Of a DNA stretch of 64,000 nt, positions 8,680 through 19,328 are shown piece by piece (within the stretch, counting starts at the first letter, position 1; every line of letters starts with the position of its first letter). Position numbers and translations under genes: made by a program. This stretch comes from Corynebacterium choanae (lineage in GTDB: Bacteria > Actinomycetota > Actinomycetes > Mycobacteriales > Mycobacteriaceae): positions 1,116,001-1,180,000 of the forward strand of contig NZ_CP033896.1 of the NCBI RefSeq assembly GCF_003813965.1. Reading direction: 5' to 3'. Below the pieces are notes generated by a model. The model was not told the origin of the DNA, searched no databases, and saw only the letters and a list, made by a program, of their open reading frames with translations.

Positions 8680-10299
8680 TTACTTAATCGCTAGAGGCGG
8701 GCCGTCGATCGTTTGTTCTTCGGCTTTGCCGGTGAGCAGGTAGTCTGCGGCGATCGCTGCAGCTTTCGCATTGCCGGTGGTGACGTGACCGTGATTGCCG
8801 TTATTAACGGTGACAAGTGTGGTGTTGTAGCGATCGTGAATAATCATTGCCTGATCCCACGGGGTTTGCGGATCCCATATCGATTGGAACTGCAGTGGAC
8901 GGGTTGGCAGCCGGTCGGGATCGACAGCAACAGGTTTCGTCACTGGGCGGAGGCCGTTGCAGCTGTGCCCAGATCGGGCGAGCAGCGGCGGGGAATCCAA
9001 CACATCTTGGGCAAACCAGTTCGTCCAAATCGCTGCCGGGTAGGCGGTGACATCACCGGCTACCTGGTTTTCGTTGCAGAGAATAAAGGTCTGCATGACC
9101 TGGGCGGAGACGTTGAGCTTATTGGTGTAGTCGGTGAAGGTTTTCGCCAGCTCCACCTGCTGAATCTCTGCTGGGGTTGGCTCCGGCGGTGTGGCCAGGC
9201 CGAGATTGACCTGTAAATATGTTGCAACATCCGGCCACAGTTGTTCTTGTGGGATTGCGGCACGCACCACTTGGGACGCCGGTGCGACTACTGCCTGCAG
9301 TGGGGCGCCTTTGGCGACGTTACCGGCAGCCGAAGCAAGCTGCGCCCGGGATGCCTGGGTAGCGTTGAGCATTGGCAGGATTGCCCGGCTAGCAGGATCG
9401 ACGTCTGCTTCCTGGAGTGGTGGTGGGGTTGCTGCCGGCGGCACACCGGTTTGCCGGGTGACCACCTGCACCCATTTGTCATACACCTGGTGTGGGGTGG
9501 TGCCAAGGTGATAGTCGGCATCATGTTCGGCGATCCAGCCAAACATTCGATGCATGCCGGTGACATAGGGCTGCTGCTGATCAGCAAGAATACCGTTCCA
9601 GGCACGGTCGGGATTCATAGCACTATCTAGCACGATGCGACCGGTGTGTTCGGGGAAGAGGCTGGCATAGGCACTCATCAAATAAGTGCCGTAGGAAAGC
9701 CCGTACAGATTGATGGTTTCCACCCCGAGGGCACGCCGCACCGCCTCCATATCGCGGGCAGCATTTTCAGTGGTGAGCGAGGAAAGAAATGGTTCACCCA
9801 TTTGTGCGCAGGCGGTTCGTAAAAACCCGGCCGGCTCGATCGCAACTTGAATCGGGTCAGGTTGCAGGGTTTCATCGCATGCAATGCCGGTGGAACCGAC
9901 CATGCCGCGCGGCTGCACACCAACAATGTCGAAGTGTTCGTTCAACACACGAGGAATGTGCACCTCTTCAGCAAAGGTGCCATCGACGAAGGTGTAAGCA
10001 TCGCCGCCTGGGCCGCCAGCGTTGACAAACAGGGTGCCCTGCTTCGTGCCGGTGGCCGGAGAAACAATAAATCCGATGGTGGTGGTTGCACCTTCTGGCT
10101 GTGTTCCGCCGGAAAGTGGAGCGGCAACTTCACCACACCAGCGGTGAGCGCCAACTACCGTTGGTGGACAGTCGACTCGGGTGAATTGCGCGTCCGCGGT
10201 AGCTGTCGCCGGTGAGGCGACCACACCGGTCACAAGTGCCGTGGCACACAGTAGTGCATGGAGCGGACGCTTCCATCGTTGTTTTGGGGCAGGCTTGAT
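8680..10299 (-). CDS. secreted alpha/beta-hydrolase, TAP-like peptidase, ATC start
   Basis: The mature part is an alpha/beta-hydrolase of the tripeptidyl-aminopeptidase/SlpD-E type. It has an oxyanion segment FVNAGGPGG, a DIVGVQPRG strand, the nucleophile elbow GLSYGTYL (Ser) and a late NHGHVTTGN segment holding the likely catalytic His. An exported peptidase or esterase role is expected. The first in-frame GTG is at 10233, but starting there loses half of a clear signal peptide. Upstream, in frame, lie KPAPKQRWKRPLHALLCA and further hydrophobic residues up to an Ala-rich cleavage region. A perfect AGGAGG (10312-10307) sits seven bases before an ATC codon at 10299, and TAG closes the frame two codons earlier. 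ATC is therefore the most likely start, giving 539 residues. A sequencing error that hides an ATG is the alternative. Confidence 0.85.
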   Translation of the reverse strand: MKPAPKQRWKRPLHALLCATALVTGVVASPATATADAQFTRVDCPPTVVGAHRWCGEVAAPLSGGTQPEGATTTIGFIVSPATGTKQGTLFVNAGGPGGDAYTFVDGTFAEEVHIPRVLNEHFDIVGVQPRGMVGSTGIACDETLQPDPIQVAIEPAGFLRTACAQMGEPFLSSLTTENAARDMEAVRRALGVETINLYGLSYGTYLMSAYASLFPEHTGRIVLDSAMNPDRAWNGILADQQQPYVTGMHRMFGWIAEHDADYHLGTTPHQVYDKWVQVVTRQTGVPPAATPPPLQEADVDPASRAILPMLNATQASRAQLASAAGNVAKGAPLQAVVAPASQVVRAAIPQEQLWPDVATYLQVNLGLATPPEPTPAEIQQVELAKTFTDYTNKLNVSAQVMQTFILCNENQVAGDVTAYPAAIWTNWFAQDVLDSPPLLARSGHSCNGLRPVTKPVAVDPDRLPTRPLQFQSIWDPQTPWDQAMIIHDRYNTTLVTVNNGNHGHVTTGNAKAAAIAADYLLTGKAEEQTIDGPPLAIK

Positions 10300-10306
10300 T
10301 GGCTAT

Positions 10307-10312
10307 CCTCCT
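10307..10312 (-). promoter_or_regulatory. ribosome binding site that points to an ATC start
   Basis: AGGAGG on the minus strand lies exactly seven bases upstream of the ATC codon at 10299-10297. No ATG, GTG or TTG in the hydrolase frame is within reach of it. Confidence 0.7.
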
Positions 10313-10802
10313 AAGTTTTTCGCCACACCGTTGACCACCAGGCCTTTTGTTGTTAACCAGCCCCGTTTGAACTACAAGCCTGGGAATTCCGCTAGTTCGA
10401 CACCGTTGCGCTGTGTCACTTGTAGCGAGGCGGCGACACCGTCCGGGGTTTCTTCCAGTGACCGGGTGCGGCGTAGCTGTTGTATAACAGCGGTCTGGCT
10501 TGGTGGTGGTCAACCATGTGTAGTGGTTGATCCCAATCTAATGGAAGCGATCGTGCTATGTGAGGCTTTGCACAATTTGCTTTGCACACGTCGCGAATTG
10601 ATGCTGTGAACTGCACTTGACGGATTGCCGGTAGCGGAATTGTGTGCCTTTGGGGTATGCCTCAAGTGGCGAAAATCGGGCAACGATGACGGTGCAGAGC
10701 AAGTACGCTAAAGGTTGCTATACGCCAGGCCAGCAGCCTTCGGTGGGTCTGCTAGGTGTTCGTGCAACCGTTTCCCTTTGCTGTGAGGAGCTTTTCATCG
10801 TT
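10313..10802. other. divergent region between hydrolase and trpB
   Basis: About 490 bases between the divergently oriented hydrolase and trpB hold the promoters of both. I see no gene and no Trp-rich leader peptide. Short overlapping frames on both strands look like chance. Confidence 0.45.
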
Positions 10803-12032
<1,230 letters not shown>

Positions 12033-12170
12033 TTGATGAAGTCGTAGCCGCATCGGTACGTCTTGGTTGGACTTCCCACGGCGACAGTTGGCGGACTCGC
12101 CGACCAGCTGCTGCGGCGGCTGGCAGTGCAAGCGCTGCAGTTGGCTGCTTTGTCTCAACGCCTACCACAA

Positions 12171-12216
12171 ACACCCCACCGCCCTTGTGAGTTTCGTCAC
12201 AAGGGTGGTGGGGTGT
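12171..12216 (+). terminator. terminator after trpB
   Basis: ACACCCCACC... and its complement form a 20-bp stem with one G-U pair and a six-base loop (12191-12196), followed by TGTCTTT. It ends trpB transcription and could act in both directions. Confidence 0.85.
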
Positions 12217-12370
12217 TGTCTTTAGGGAAAAACCCTTGTCAGGGGGGCGTTGGTGATGGTTCAATGGCGAACAGATCGGTCACGGTTTGCCAAAGTCTTG
12301 TTGGCCCTGCCGGAGTGATTTGTTCAATAGTTGACTTTTTCGCAACAACGAAACGTGGTGAGTGGTTCCT

Positions 12371-12943
12371 ATGACGAAACGGGTCTTGATCATTACCGGT
12401 GACGGTGGAGAAACTTTGGAAGTGCTCTACCCTTATGAGCGGCTTCGCGAAGCAGGTTACACGCCAGTGATCGCCGCCCAGCACACTGATCGTCCAGTGC
12501 AACTGGTGGTGCATGACTTTGTGGACACGTTCGACACCTACACTGAAAAGCTTGGGCACCGATGGCCGGCAGATATTGCCATCGCCGAGGTCAACCCTGA
12601 CGATTATGCGGCGTTGGTGATTCCCGGCGGTCGCGCACCTGAGTATTTACGGATGAATGAAGATGTATTGCGGGTGGTGCGAACCTTCCACGAGCAGCGC
12701 AAGCCTATTGCGGCAACCTGTCACGGGCCGTTGATTTTGGCTGCTGCAGGCATCTTGGAAGGGGCTCGATGTGCAGGTTTTGCCATGGTCAGCCCGGATA
12801 TTCGGGCTGCCGGTGGCCGGTATGAGGACAGTGAAGCGGTCACCGATGGCAATCTTGTTACTGCTCGAGCCTGGAATGACAACGGCCCGTGGATGCGGGC
12901 GTTTCTTGCGTTGTTGGAAGCAACCGCTACCGCGACAAAATAG
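12371..12943 (+). CDS. DJ-1/PfpI family protein
   Basis: The 190-residue protein belongs to the class I glutamine amidotransferase-like DJ-1/PfpI superfamily. The nucleophile elbow is AATCHGP, with Cys117 followed by His118, and an acidic residue lies upstream in VIPGGRAPEYLR (Glu91), as in PfpI peptidase/deglycase-like enzymes. Members remove glycation damage or act as chaperones or peptidases under stress; the exact activity cannot be read from sequence. The ATG at 12371 is preferred over a GTG at 12362 because MTKRVLIITGDG matches the family N-terminus. The gene stands alone between two terminators. Confidence 0.9.
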   Translation: MTKRVLIITGDGGETLEVLYPYERLREAGYTPVIAAQHTDRPVQLVVHDFVDTFDTYTEKLGHRWPADIAIAEVNPDDYAALVIPGGRAPEYLRMNEDVLRVVRTFHEQRKPIAATCHGPLILAAAGILEGARCAGFAMVSPDIRAAGGRYEDSEAVTDGNLVTARAWNDNGPWMRAFLALLEATATATK

Positions 12944-13040
12944 CCGAAGCTCAAGCGTTTTTGGTTTATTCCCGCTCGGGCGTGACGTGCCGCGGCAGCA
13001 ACAGAATGCTTGCGCGTCGGCACCATTGATACATACTGCA

Positions 13041-13068
13041 GGGCAGGTCATTTGACGGTGACCTGCCC
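13041..13068 (+). terminator. terminator after the DJ-1/PfpI gene
   Basis: A 10-bp perfect stem GGGCAGGTCA/TGACCTGCCC with an eight-base loop is followed by TTGATTGTTGT. It lies about 100 bases past the stop codon. Confidence 0.8.
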
Positions 13069-13263
13069 TTGATTGTTGTCGCTGCATTGCCGTGCGTAGG
13101 AGGCGAGAAGTGTTCACCACCGTTGCGGTACTTGCAGCGCAGGATAGCCGGGGGAGCGTTGGCATCTTTTCGTGTGACAACTCATCGCCGGTAGGGGCTG
13201 CTGCGGGGTGGTTGCGGGTGTGGCTGCACAACGAGAGTGAGCTGCGCCTGCGACAACGAAAAA

Positions 13264-13294
13264 GGCCGCTGCAACACCAGTGGTTACAGCGGCC
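13264..13294 (-). terminator. terminator of the lut operon
   Basis: GGCCGCTG/CAGCGGCC forms an 8-bp stem around a 15-base loop. On the minus strand it is followed by TTTTTCG, so it ends transcription coming from lutC, whose stop is 47 bases upstream. Confidence 0.85.
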
Positions 13295-13340
13295 GTTTGC
13301 GGTTGTGTACTTGTCTGCACAGGGTGCAGGCTAGTGCGAG

Positions 13341-14000
13341 CTAGTCGTTATCGACAATAAAGACGATGAGGGTACGCGGCCCGTGGACCCCTTCGACACG
13401 GTTGAGCTCAATGTCGGAGGTAGCCGACGGACCCGAGATCATCGTGATTGGGCGAACCCGGTCGAGCCGGTCGATCATCTCCGGAACCCCATAGACGACA
13501 CTATCTTGTCGCACAATACATAGGTGGCAGTCGGGAACGAGGGTGAGTGCCCGGCGGCCGTCGCTCGGCTTGGATTCAAGGCAAATCGTGCCGGTTTGCG
13601 CAGAGGTCACTGTCGAGTCGGTGACAACCGCATCCACATCGTTGAGCAGACGCGGATCCGAGCTGCGATCATCCGGGGTGGCTTTGCCACTGAAGTCAGC
13701 AAACAGGCTGGCGTCGAGTCCTTCGGCGTAGCGCACATCGGTGGCGCCCCGCTTGCTCAGTACCTCTACGACGGCGCTGGCCAGTTTGGATTCACTGGTT
13801 TGCACTACATCGGCTTTGTAATCTTCCAACCGGTCGATGAGGATTTCTTTCAGCTCCGGCCACGCATAGTTGTGGGTGCGTTCATAGTCGCGGGGAACCA
13901 CCACCGGCGCATCGGTCACGCCGGCGATTGCGTTGGCGTTGCGAATACGCTCCAGGATGGCGGCTTTGGCCTGCTGGTTTCGACTGGTATCTACACTCAT
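13341..14000 (-). CDS. lutC: lactate utilization protein C (LUD domain)
   Basis: LutC is the small LUD-domain subunit of the LutABC complex, which oxidises L-lactate to pyruvate with iron-sulfur clusters. The 219-residue protein carries the LUD core: [17 protein letters not shown] at the end and [19 protein letters not shown] in the middle. It follows lutB by three bases and is the last gene of lutABC, ahead of a strong terminator. No export signal is present. Length and motifs fit the family, and the neighbours make the call secure. Confidence 0.93.
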   Translation of the reverse strand: MSVDTSRNQQAKAAILERIRNANAIAGVTDAPVVVPRDYERTHNYAWPELKEILIDRLEDYKADVVQTSESKLASAVVEVLSKRGATDVRYAEGLDASLFADFSGKATPDDRSSDPRLLNDVDAVVTDSTVTSAQTGTICLESKPSDGRRALTLVPDCHLCIVRQDSVVYGVPEMIDRLDRVRPITMISGPSATSDIELNRVEGVHGPRTLIVFIVDND

Positions 14001-14003
14001 CGT

Positions 14004-15620
14004 CTACCCTTCCTGGTGTGATGGGAAGTTGGTGTCGCCAGGTTCGCCGTGCCCGATAGTAAAGGCGTCGGGGGTTTTGGCGTCGGCTGGGTTTGGCCGG
14101 GTGTGGCCAGGGATACCCTTGGCGCGTTCTTGTGCGAGCAGGGTTTGCGCCTCGTCGGTGGTAAACCACTGTCGGAAGGCTTTCTTCGGCGGTACAGCGG
14201 TGTCGCGCACATCTGTCCAGCCGGCCAGGAAACTTGGCAGGTGGGTGATTTTGTGGTTGAACCCGCCCAGCAGACGTCCAGCAGCAACCAGGGAAGTTGC
14301 AGTGTTCCACAGTTTCCAATTGTTAAACGCCAGGCCGACTGCCCCAAGCAGCATGCCTTCCACCTTCGGCTTGTGGGCTTCAACTTTTTGATGCCGCAGT
14401 TCCAGCAGGGCAGAGGGGATATCAATGCGAACCGGGCAGGCCTCATAGCAGGCGCCGCACAGCGAAGAGGCAAACGGCAGGGACTGGTTCGGGTCGTGGG
14501 CTTCGGCATCCATGCCAGCTAGCTGCGGGGTGAGAATTGCCCCGATCGGTCCAGGATAGGTGGAGCCGTAGGCGTGGCCGCCGGCCCGTTCATAAACTGG
14601 ACACACATTCAAACATGCCGAGCAGCGAATGCACTTCAAGGCTTCGCGACCGATCTCATTGGCCAGGGTGGCGGTGCGGCCATTGTCGATGAGCACAATG
14701 TGATAGTTTTCCGGACCATCCCCTGGGGTGACCCCTGACCAGAGAGAGGTGTATGGGTTCATCCGCTCCCCGGTGGAAGACCGCGGCAGCAGCTGCAGGA
14801 ACACTTCAAAGTCTTGGAAGGTTGGCAGCAGCTTCTCAATACCCATCACCGAGATGAGGGTTTCCGGGAGGGTGAGGCACATCCGGCCGTTGCCTTCGGA
14901 TTCCACAATGGCTACCGTACCGGTTTCGGCAATACCAAAGTTCGCCCCGGAGATTGCCGTCTTAGCAACCATAAACTGTTGCCGCAGGAAGGTGCGGGAG
15001 GCTTCCGCGAGCTCTGCCGGTTCGCTCGAGAGCGAATCATCGGTATGCGGCATCTCTTTGATGAAAATATCCCGGATTTCCGCGCGGTTACGGTGAATCG
15101 CTGGCACGAGAATATGCGACGGGGTGTCGTGACCCAGCTGCACAATGAGTTCAGCAAGGTCGGTCTCTCGTGCTGAGATACCGGCTGCCCGCAGCTGATC
15201 GTTAAGGGCGATCTCCATGGTGGCCATCGACTTGATTTTCACCACATTGGTTTCCCCAGTGGCTTTCACCAATTCGGTGACGATCTCGCCGGCTTCTTTC
15301 GCATCTCGTGCCCAGTGCACGTGGCCGCCGCGGGCAGTCACGGCTGCTTCGAACTGTTCCAGCAGTTCTGGCATGCGTGCCATGACGTCGCGTTTAATCG
15401 CCGAACCGGCGTGGCGCAGCGCTTCCCAGTCGTCGATTTCCGAGATCACTGCCGCCCGCTTATTGCGGATGGTGTGGGTGGCGTTATGCAGGTTGCGGCG
15501 CTGTGTGGAGTTGTACAGTTCCACATGGGCGGCCTGCTGAAAGGTCTTATCCCCGCGCAGATGACCCACTTCTTTCGGGGCGCGCGGCGGCATTTTCGGG
15601 TTGCCAAGTAGCGTCGTCAC
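14004..15620 (-). CDS. lutB: lactate utilization iron-sulfur protein B
   Basis: The 538-residue protein has an N-terminal LUD domain (SEIDDWEALRHAG, then the GETNVVKIKSM segment) and two 4Fe-4S motifs: CIRCSACLNVCP near residue 330 and CGACYEACP near residue 388. It is expected to pass electrons from lactate oxidation within LutABC. Its start ATG overlaps the lutA stop by four bases, and lutC starts three bases after its stop, so the three genes form one translationally coupled unit. The C-terminal region (WFTTDEAQTLLAQERAKG) is typical of LutB. Confidence 0.95.
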   Translation of the reverse strand: MTTLLGNPKMPPRAPKEVGHLRGDKTFQQAAHVELYNSTQRRNLHNATHTIRNKRAAVISEIDDWEALRHAGSAIKRDVMARMPELLEQFEAAVTARGGHVHWARDAKEAGEIVTELVKATGETNVVKIKSMATMEIALNDQLRAAGISARETDLAELIVQLGHDTPSHILVPAIHRNRAEIRDIFIKEMPHTDDSLSSEPAELAEASRTFLRQQFMVAKTAISGANFGIAETGTVAIVESEGNGRMCLTLPETLISVMGIEKLLPTFQDFEVFLQLLPRSSTGERMNPYTSLWSGVTPGDGPENYHIVLIDNGRTATLANEIGREALKCIRCSACLNVCPVYERAGGHAYGSTYPGPIGAILTPQLAGMDAEAHDPNQSLPFASSLCGACYEACPVRIDIPSALLELRHQKVEAHKPKVEGMLLGAVGLAFNNWKLWNTATSLVAAGRLLGGFNHKITHLPSFLAGWTDVRDTAVPPKKAFRQWFTTDEAQTLLAQERAKGIPGHTRPNPADAKTPDAFTIGHGEPGDTNFPSHQEG

Positions 15621-16402
15621 AGCATGAACTCCTTGGAGTAGACAGCGGAAGTGGGGGTCCAGGGATGTTCCTTGGTGGAGGCGAGAATCTCCGCCATGTG
15701 GACTGCCCGCACACCAGCATGCTGGCGGGCAAGCGCACCCCCAATATTCATCAGGCAGGAAGCGTCGCCGGCGGTGACATATTCGGCGGCAGTCGATTTA
15801 ATATTGCGGCATTTATCCGAGACCATCGCCGCAGAGGTTTCTGCGTTCTTCACCGAGAACGTGCCACCGAAGCCGCAGCATTCATCGGCATGCGGCAAAT
15901 CAACGAGGTCGATAGATTCCACATTGCGCAGCAGCTGCAGGGGACGATCACCGATCTTGAGTGGACGCAGCGAGTGACAAGAAGAGTGGTAGGTCACCCG
16001 GTGGGGGAAGAATGCCCCCAGCTGGTCGGTGCCGCACACGTCAATGATGAACTCGGAGAGATCATAGGTTTTCTTTGCTGCGGTGCGTGCCCCATCGACG
16101 AGTGCTGTGGTGCCGTAGCGGGAAGCAACATGCACATGCTGTTCACGCACTGCACCGGTGCATGACCCGGAAGGGGCAACCACACAGTCGATCGACGGAT
16201 CGGCGAAGGCCTCCACATAATTTTCAATCTGGCCGATAGCTTCACGCTGATAGCCGGTATTGACATGCATCTGGCCGCAACAGGTTTGCTGTTTTGGGAA
16301 AACCACTTCGTGGCCAAGACGGGAAATAATCACTGCGGTGGCTTTCGCCACGTCGGGGAACATGGCGTCCCCGATGCAGGTCGAAAAGAGGGCGACTTTC
16401 AT
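15617..16402 (-). CDS. lutA: lactate utilization protein A (CCG domain)
   Basis: The 261-residue protein has two cysteine-rich CCG domains: FSTCIGD plus QTCCGQMH in the first half and SSCHS plus DECCGFGG in the second. These hold an iron-sulfur cluster in heterodisulfide-reductase-like subunits such as GlpC and LutA. It is the first gene of lutABC. The start ATG at 16402 follows AAGGAGC on the minus strand. A palindrome that resembles a GntR-type operator lies 55-72 bases upstream. Confidence 0.94.
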   Translation of the reverse strand: MKVALFSTCIGDAMFPDVAKATAVIISRLGHEVVFPKQQTCCGQMHVNTGYQREAIGQIENYVEAFADPSIDCVVAPSGSCTGAVREQHVHVASRYGTTALVDGARTAAKKTYDLSEFIIDVCGTDQLGAFFPHRVTYHSSCHSLRPLKIGDRPLQLLRNVESIDLVDLPHADECCGFGGTFSVKNAETSAAMVSDKCRNIKSTAAEYVTAGDASCLMNIGGALARQHAGVRAVHMAEILASTKEHPWTPTSAVYSKEFML

Positions 16403-16456
16403 CGATGCTCCTTAGCTGTAAACAGGCGTTGATGAATCGAACAAGGTGATTTGCCA

Positions 16457-16474
16457 GTTGGTTGAACAACCAAC
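16457..16474. promoter_or_regulatory. candidate GntR/LldR-type operator upstream of lutA
   Basis: GTTGGTTG and CAACCAAC are perfect 8-bp inverted arms around AA. The centre (16459-16469) fits the FadR-subfamily GntR consensus TNGTNNNACNA, which the lactate regulator LldR uses. It sits 55-72 bases before the lutA start, a plausible repressor position. No lldR gene is in the window, so the regulator is inferred. Confidence 0.5.
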
Positions 16475-17126
16475 ACACCACCGAACCTAAAACCAGGATC
16501 GCAACCGCCAGTGCTTGACGATTGCTTGCGATGCAGCAAATGCCGTTGCGCTGTGTGTGAACACGGCGGAAGGTTTGCGCTTCTCCTACCGAACCTGCTG
16601 CTTGCAGCCTGTTGCTGCAGGCAGATGCCGGTGTGAGTGACGGCGGTCTCCCGATGCGCATGCTGATGTCGTGTCACGCACGGTAGCTTGCGTGGTTGTT
16701 CCCCCACAACGGGGGTTATCTGTGGGAAATCCTAGTCGGTGAACCGGTCAATCACGAGCACGAACAGCCTTACCTAACTTTCCAAAACCTGATGAGTTGC
16801 GGTAGCGCAACCGGGGTTGCTCGTGCGACCTGCCCGCTTAGATGAATGCCATATCACCGCTGGCTGTGGTTGTGATGCAAATAACAGTGAAACGGGTGTC
16901 TGTGCTGTCGGTGGCTGGGTCAGGTTGTGCTGCCTTCTCGTCGCTGAACTTCAGCGAAGGCGCGCCGGTTGCTGGCGCAGCATCGCCGTGCCCATTGGTG
17001 AGATTTGCGCGCATGATGCACGGACAGCAAGAAGGCAATACTGTGCCCGATTGCATGCTGGAACACTGCATGGTTCGGACATAGTCTCTGCCGGTTGGAC
17101 GATTTCGGATGATGAGCAACAAACAG

Positions 17127-17162
17127 CCGCCCCGGCACAACCATGTGGATGAGCCGGGGCGG
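17127..17162 (-). terminator. terminator of lldP
   Basis: CCGCCCCGGC/GCCGGGGCGG is a 10-bp perfect stem with a 16-base loop, about 70 bases past the lldP stop. On the minus strand CTGTTTGTTG follows. Confidence 0.8.
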
Positions 17163-17233
17163 ACAGTGACGATATACGGTGCAAGGCAAGGCGCTGGCGT
17201 TAGGGGAGCAGCGCTGCACACCTTCCGGTGGGT

Positions 17234-18904
17234 CTATGGAACGACCGGCACCATAAAGTCGAAGACGTTGGTTTGCAGGAAGATCAAGCAGCACACCACA
17301 AACAGCATGCCGATCGTCCACGGGAAGACAGCCTTGAAGATTTCGTTTTCTTTGCCTTCCATCTTCACTGCGGTGGCGGCAATAGCTAGCGACTGCGGGG
17401 AGATCATCTTGCCAACCACACCACCGGTGGTGTTACCAGCAAGCATGAGATCCGGATTGAGTCCAGCAGTCTGTGCGGCGGTGACTTGCAGCTTGCCGAA
17501 CAGGGCGTTGGCGGAGGTGTCAGAACCAGTCACCGCTGTACCAATCCAGCCCAACGTCGGAGCAAGGAAGGCATACACAGGGCCTAGGGAGGCAATAAAT
17601 TCACCCAAGGACACCGTCTGGCCGGAGTAGTTCATTACATAGGCCAATGCCAGCACCGCGGCGATGGTCAGCGCTGCCCACCGCATGCGGTACATGCATG
17701 CACCAATCTCTTTGACTGCTTGACCCATGGTGATCTTGTAGCGGCCAGCATCGTCGAACATTGAGTAGATAAACGCAACCACCAAACCAGAGATCAACAG
17801 CAGGGTGCCTGGGTTTGCCAGCCAGTCAAACTTGTAGGCCGAATTCACCGGGGTGCCGTCGGCGGTTAAGAGATGGTTTTTGAGAATAGGCCACGGAATC
17901 TTTACTGCCTGACCGGCGAGGAAGTTGTGGATTGGATCAACCAGGTTCGCTACCCCGAAGATGAAGGTCACCACGGCATAAGGCATCAGTGCCATCCAGA
18001 TGCGACGGCCAGGAAGCTTATCAGCCTGCCGGTAGGCAGGAAGCTCGAGGCGGGCACGCATTGCATCGACGCCGCGCGGCTTCCACACCTGCAAGAAGGC
18101 GATTGCAACACCAAGGGAAACAATGCAGGCGACAATATCGGTGAGCTGGTAGACAAAGAAGTTTGAGGTCAACCACTGTGCCAAACCAAAGGCGAAACCG
18201 ATGATGACTGCCGGAACCCACGCATCTTTCAAACCGCGGACACCGTCGATGATAAACAGCAAAATACAAGGAACGAAGAATGCGAGAATCGGCGCTTGGT
18301 GGCCAACAATTGCGGCAATATTTTCAGTCTGCTCGGTGGTACGACCGGCAACATCACCCGCGGTGGTAATTGGAATAGCCACGGCACCGAAGGCCACAGG
18401 CGCAGTATTGGCCAAAAGCACCACCACAGCGGCACGCAGTGGTTTGATACCCAGCGCCATAATCATTGTGGCAGTAATGGCTACCGGTGCACCGAACCCG
18501 GCAAGCGCTTCAAGCAGGCCACCGAAACAAAACGCGATCAAAATCGCCTGAATACGAACGTCGCCATTGCCGAGTCGGTCGAAGAAGCGGCGAAGATCCT
18601 CGAAGCGACCAGAAACTACGGTCACCTCGTAGAACCAGATCGCCATCACGATCACCCAGGCGATAGGGAATAGGCCGAATATGCCACCGCGGAACGCGGA
18701 AGATACAGCCAAGCCGACTGGCATGTGGAAACCGATCACCGCTACAAGCAATGATGCAAGCAGCGCGACCAGGGCCGACCAGTGGGCCCGCATTTTTAAG
18801 CCAATGAGGCAGGCGAAGAAGGTGAGCAACGGAATTGTTGCCACGAGTGCAGACAGCCCAAGGCTGCCGCCCACCGCATCGGTCTGTGCGATGAAATCTT
18901 GCAT
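17234..18904 (-). CDS. lldP: L-lactate permease
   Basis: This LctP-family proton-lactate symporter of the cytoplasmic membrane is 556 residues long, with a dozen or more hydrophobic helices. Family segments include ALAGFGAPVAITATM, ANTAPVAFGA and, near the end, GSDTSANALFGKLQ with AGNTTGGVVGKM. I placed the start at the ATG at 18904 because GGGAG lies five bases upstream and the protein then begins MQDFIAQTD as permeases of this family do; the frame is open for another 43 codons. It lies upstream of lutABC on the same strand, so uptake and oxidation of lactate are encoded together, though a terminator and 831 bases separate them. Confidence 0.95.
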   Translation of the reverse strand: MQDFIAQTDAVGGSLGLSALVATIPLLTFFACLIGLKMRAHWSALVALLASLLVAVIGFHMPVGLAVSSAFRGGIFGLFPIAWVIVMAIWFYEVTVVSGRFEDLRRFFDRLGNGDVRIQAILIAFCFGGLLEALAGFGAPVAITATMIMALGIKPLRAAVVVLLANTAPVAFGAVAIPITTAGDVAGRTTEQTENIAAIVGHQAPILAFFVPCILLFIIDGVRGLKDAWVPAVIIGFAFGLAQWLTSNFFVYQLTDIVACIVSLGVAIAFLQVWKPRGVDAMRARLELPAYRQADKLPGRRIWMALMPYAVVTFIFGVANLVDPIHNFLAGQAVKIPWPILKNHLLTADGTPVNSAYKFDWLANPGTLLLISGLVVAFIYSMFDDAGRYKITMGQAVKEIGACMYRMRWAALTIAAVLALAYVMNYSGQTVSLGEFIASLGPVYAFLAPTLGWIGTAVTGSDTSANALFGKLQVTAAQTAGLNPDLMLAGNTTGGVVGKMISPQSLAIAATAVKMEGKENEIFKAVFPWTIGMLFVVCCLIFLQTNVFDFMVPVVP

Positions 18905-19316
18905 AGGAACTCCCAAATAGATGCTCATCCAAGCCATCTGCGACCTTGCTGTACACAACACACCAATGTTGGTAGCTGTCCAGTTTCTCGCCTCGGCAGA
19001 GGTGAGAACGCGACGGGTCAAGTGCTGAACCAAATCCGGTGGCGGTCTGCTCCGGTGGTGACCGCTGCACTCGGTGTTCTGCGGACTTTGGTGCTATCGC
19101 TGACTGGATGCAATGGACGGTTTGGGCTATCGCCACCCCAATTACCCAACAAACGTGGCGGGTAAGGCGGCTTGGCCACCGCTGTGTCGCATCAGCGCAG
19201 CATCGCTATGGCAAAAGATATGACCTGCCCTTGGAAGAAATGTGTTGTTTCCCGCCGGGAGGTCGTGGGAAAAATGAACCCCCTTACTGTAAATGATGGG
19301 TGTTTCCTTCCCCTCA

Positions 19317-19328
19317 TTGACCGGTCAA
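19317..19328. promoter_or_regulatory. 12-bp perfect palindrome in the lldP-argS region
   Basis: TTGACCGGTCAA is fully symmetric and could be a regulator site, but its distance from either gene is large. It does not match the lutA-proximal palindrome. Confidence 0.25.

Larger units (their letters stand above)
16403..17233. other. lldP-lutA spacer with palindrome and terminator
   Basis: The 831-base gap between lldP and lutA holds a terminator next to lldP and an operator-like palindrome next to lutA. A short CCCCC-ACAAC-GGGGG hairpin is at 16701-16715. No gene is convincing. The spacing suggests that lutABC has its own promoter. Confidence 0.6.

Noticed and set aside
13092-13334. 80-codon plus-strand frame before lutC
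   Set aside because: It crosses two terminator hairpins and has no family match.
16701-16715. CCCCC-ACAAC-GGGGG hairpin considered as a 6C-type RNA
   Set aside because: Only a single short stem is present; the two C-rich loops that define 6C RNA are missing.
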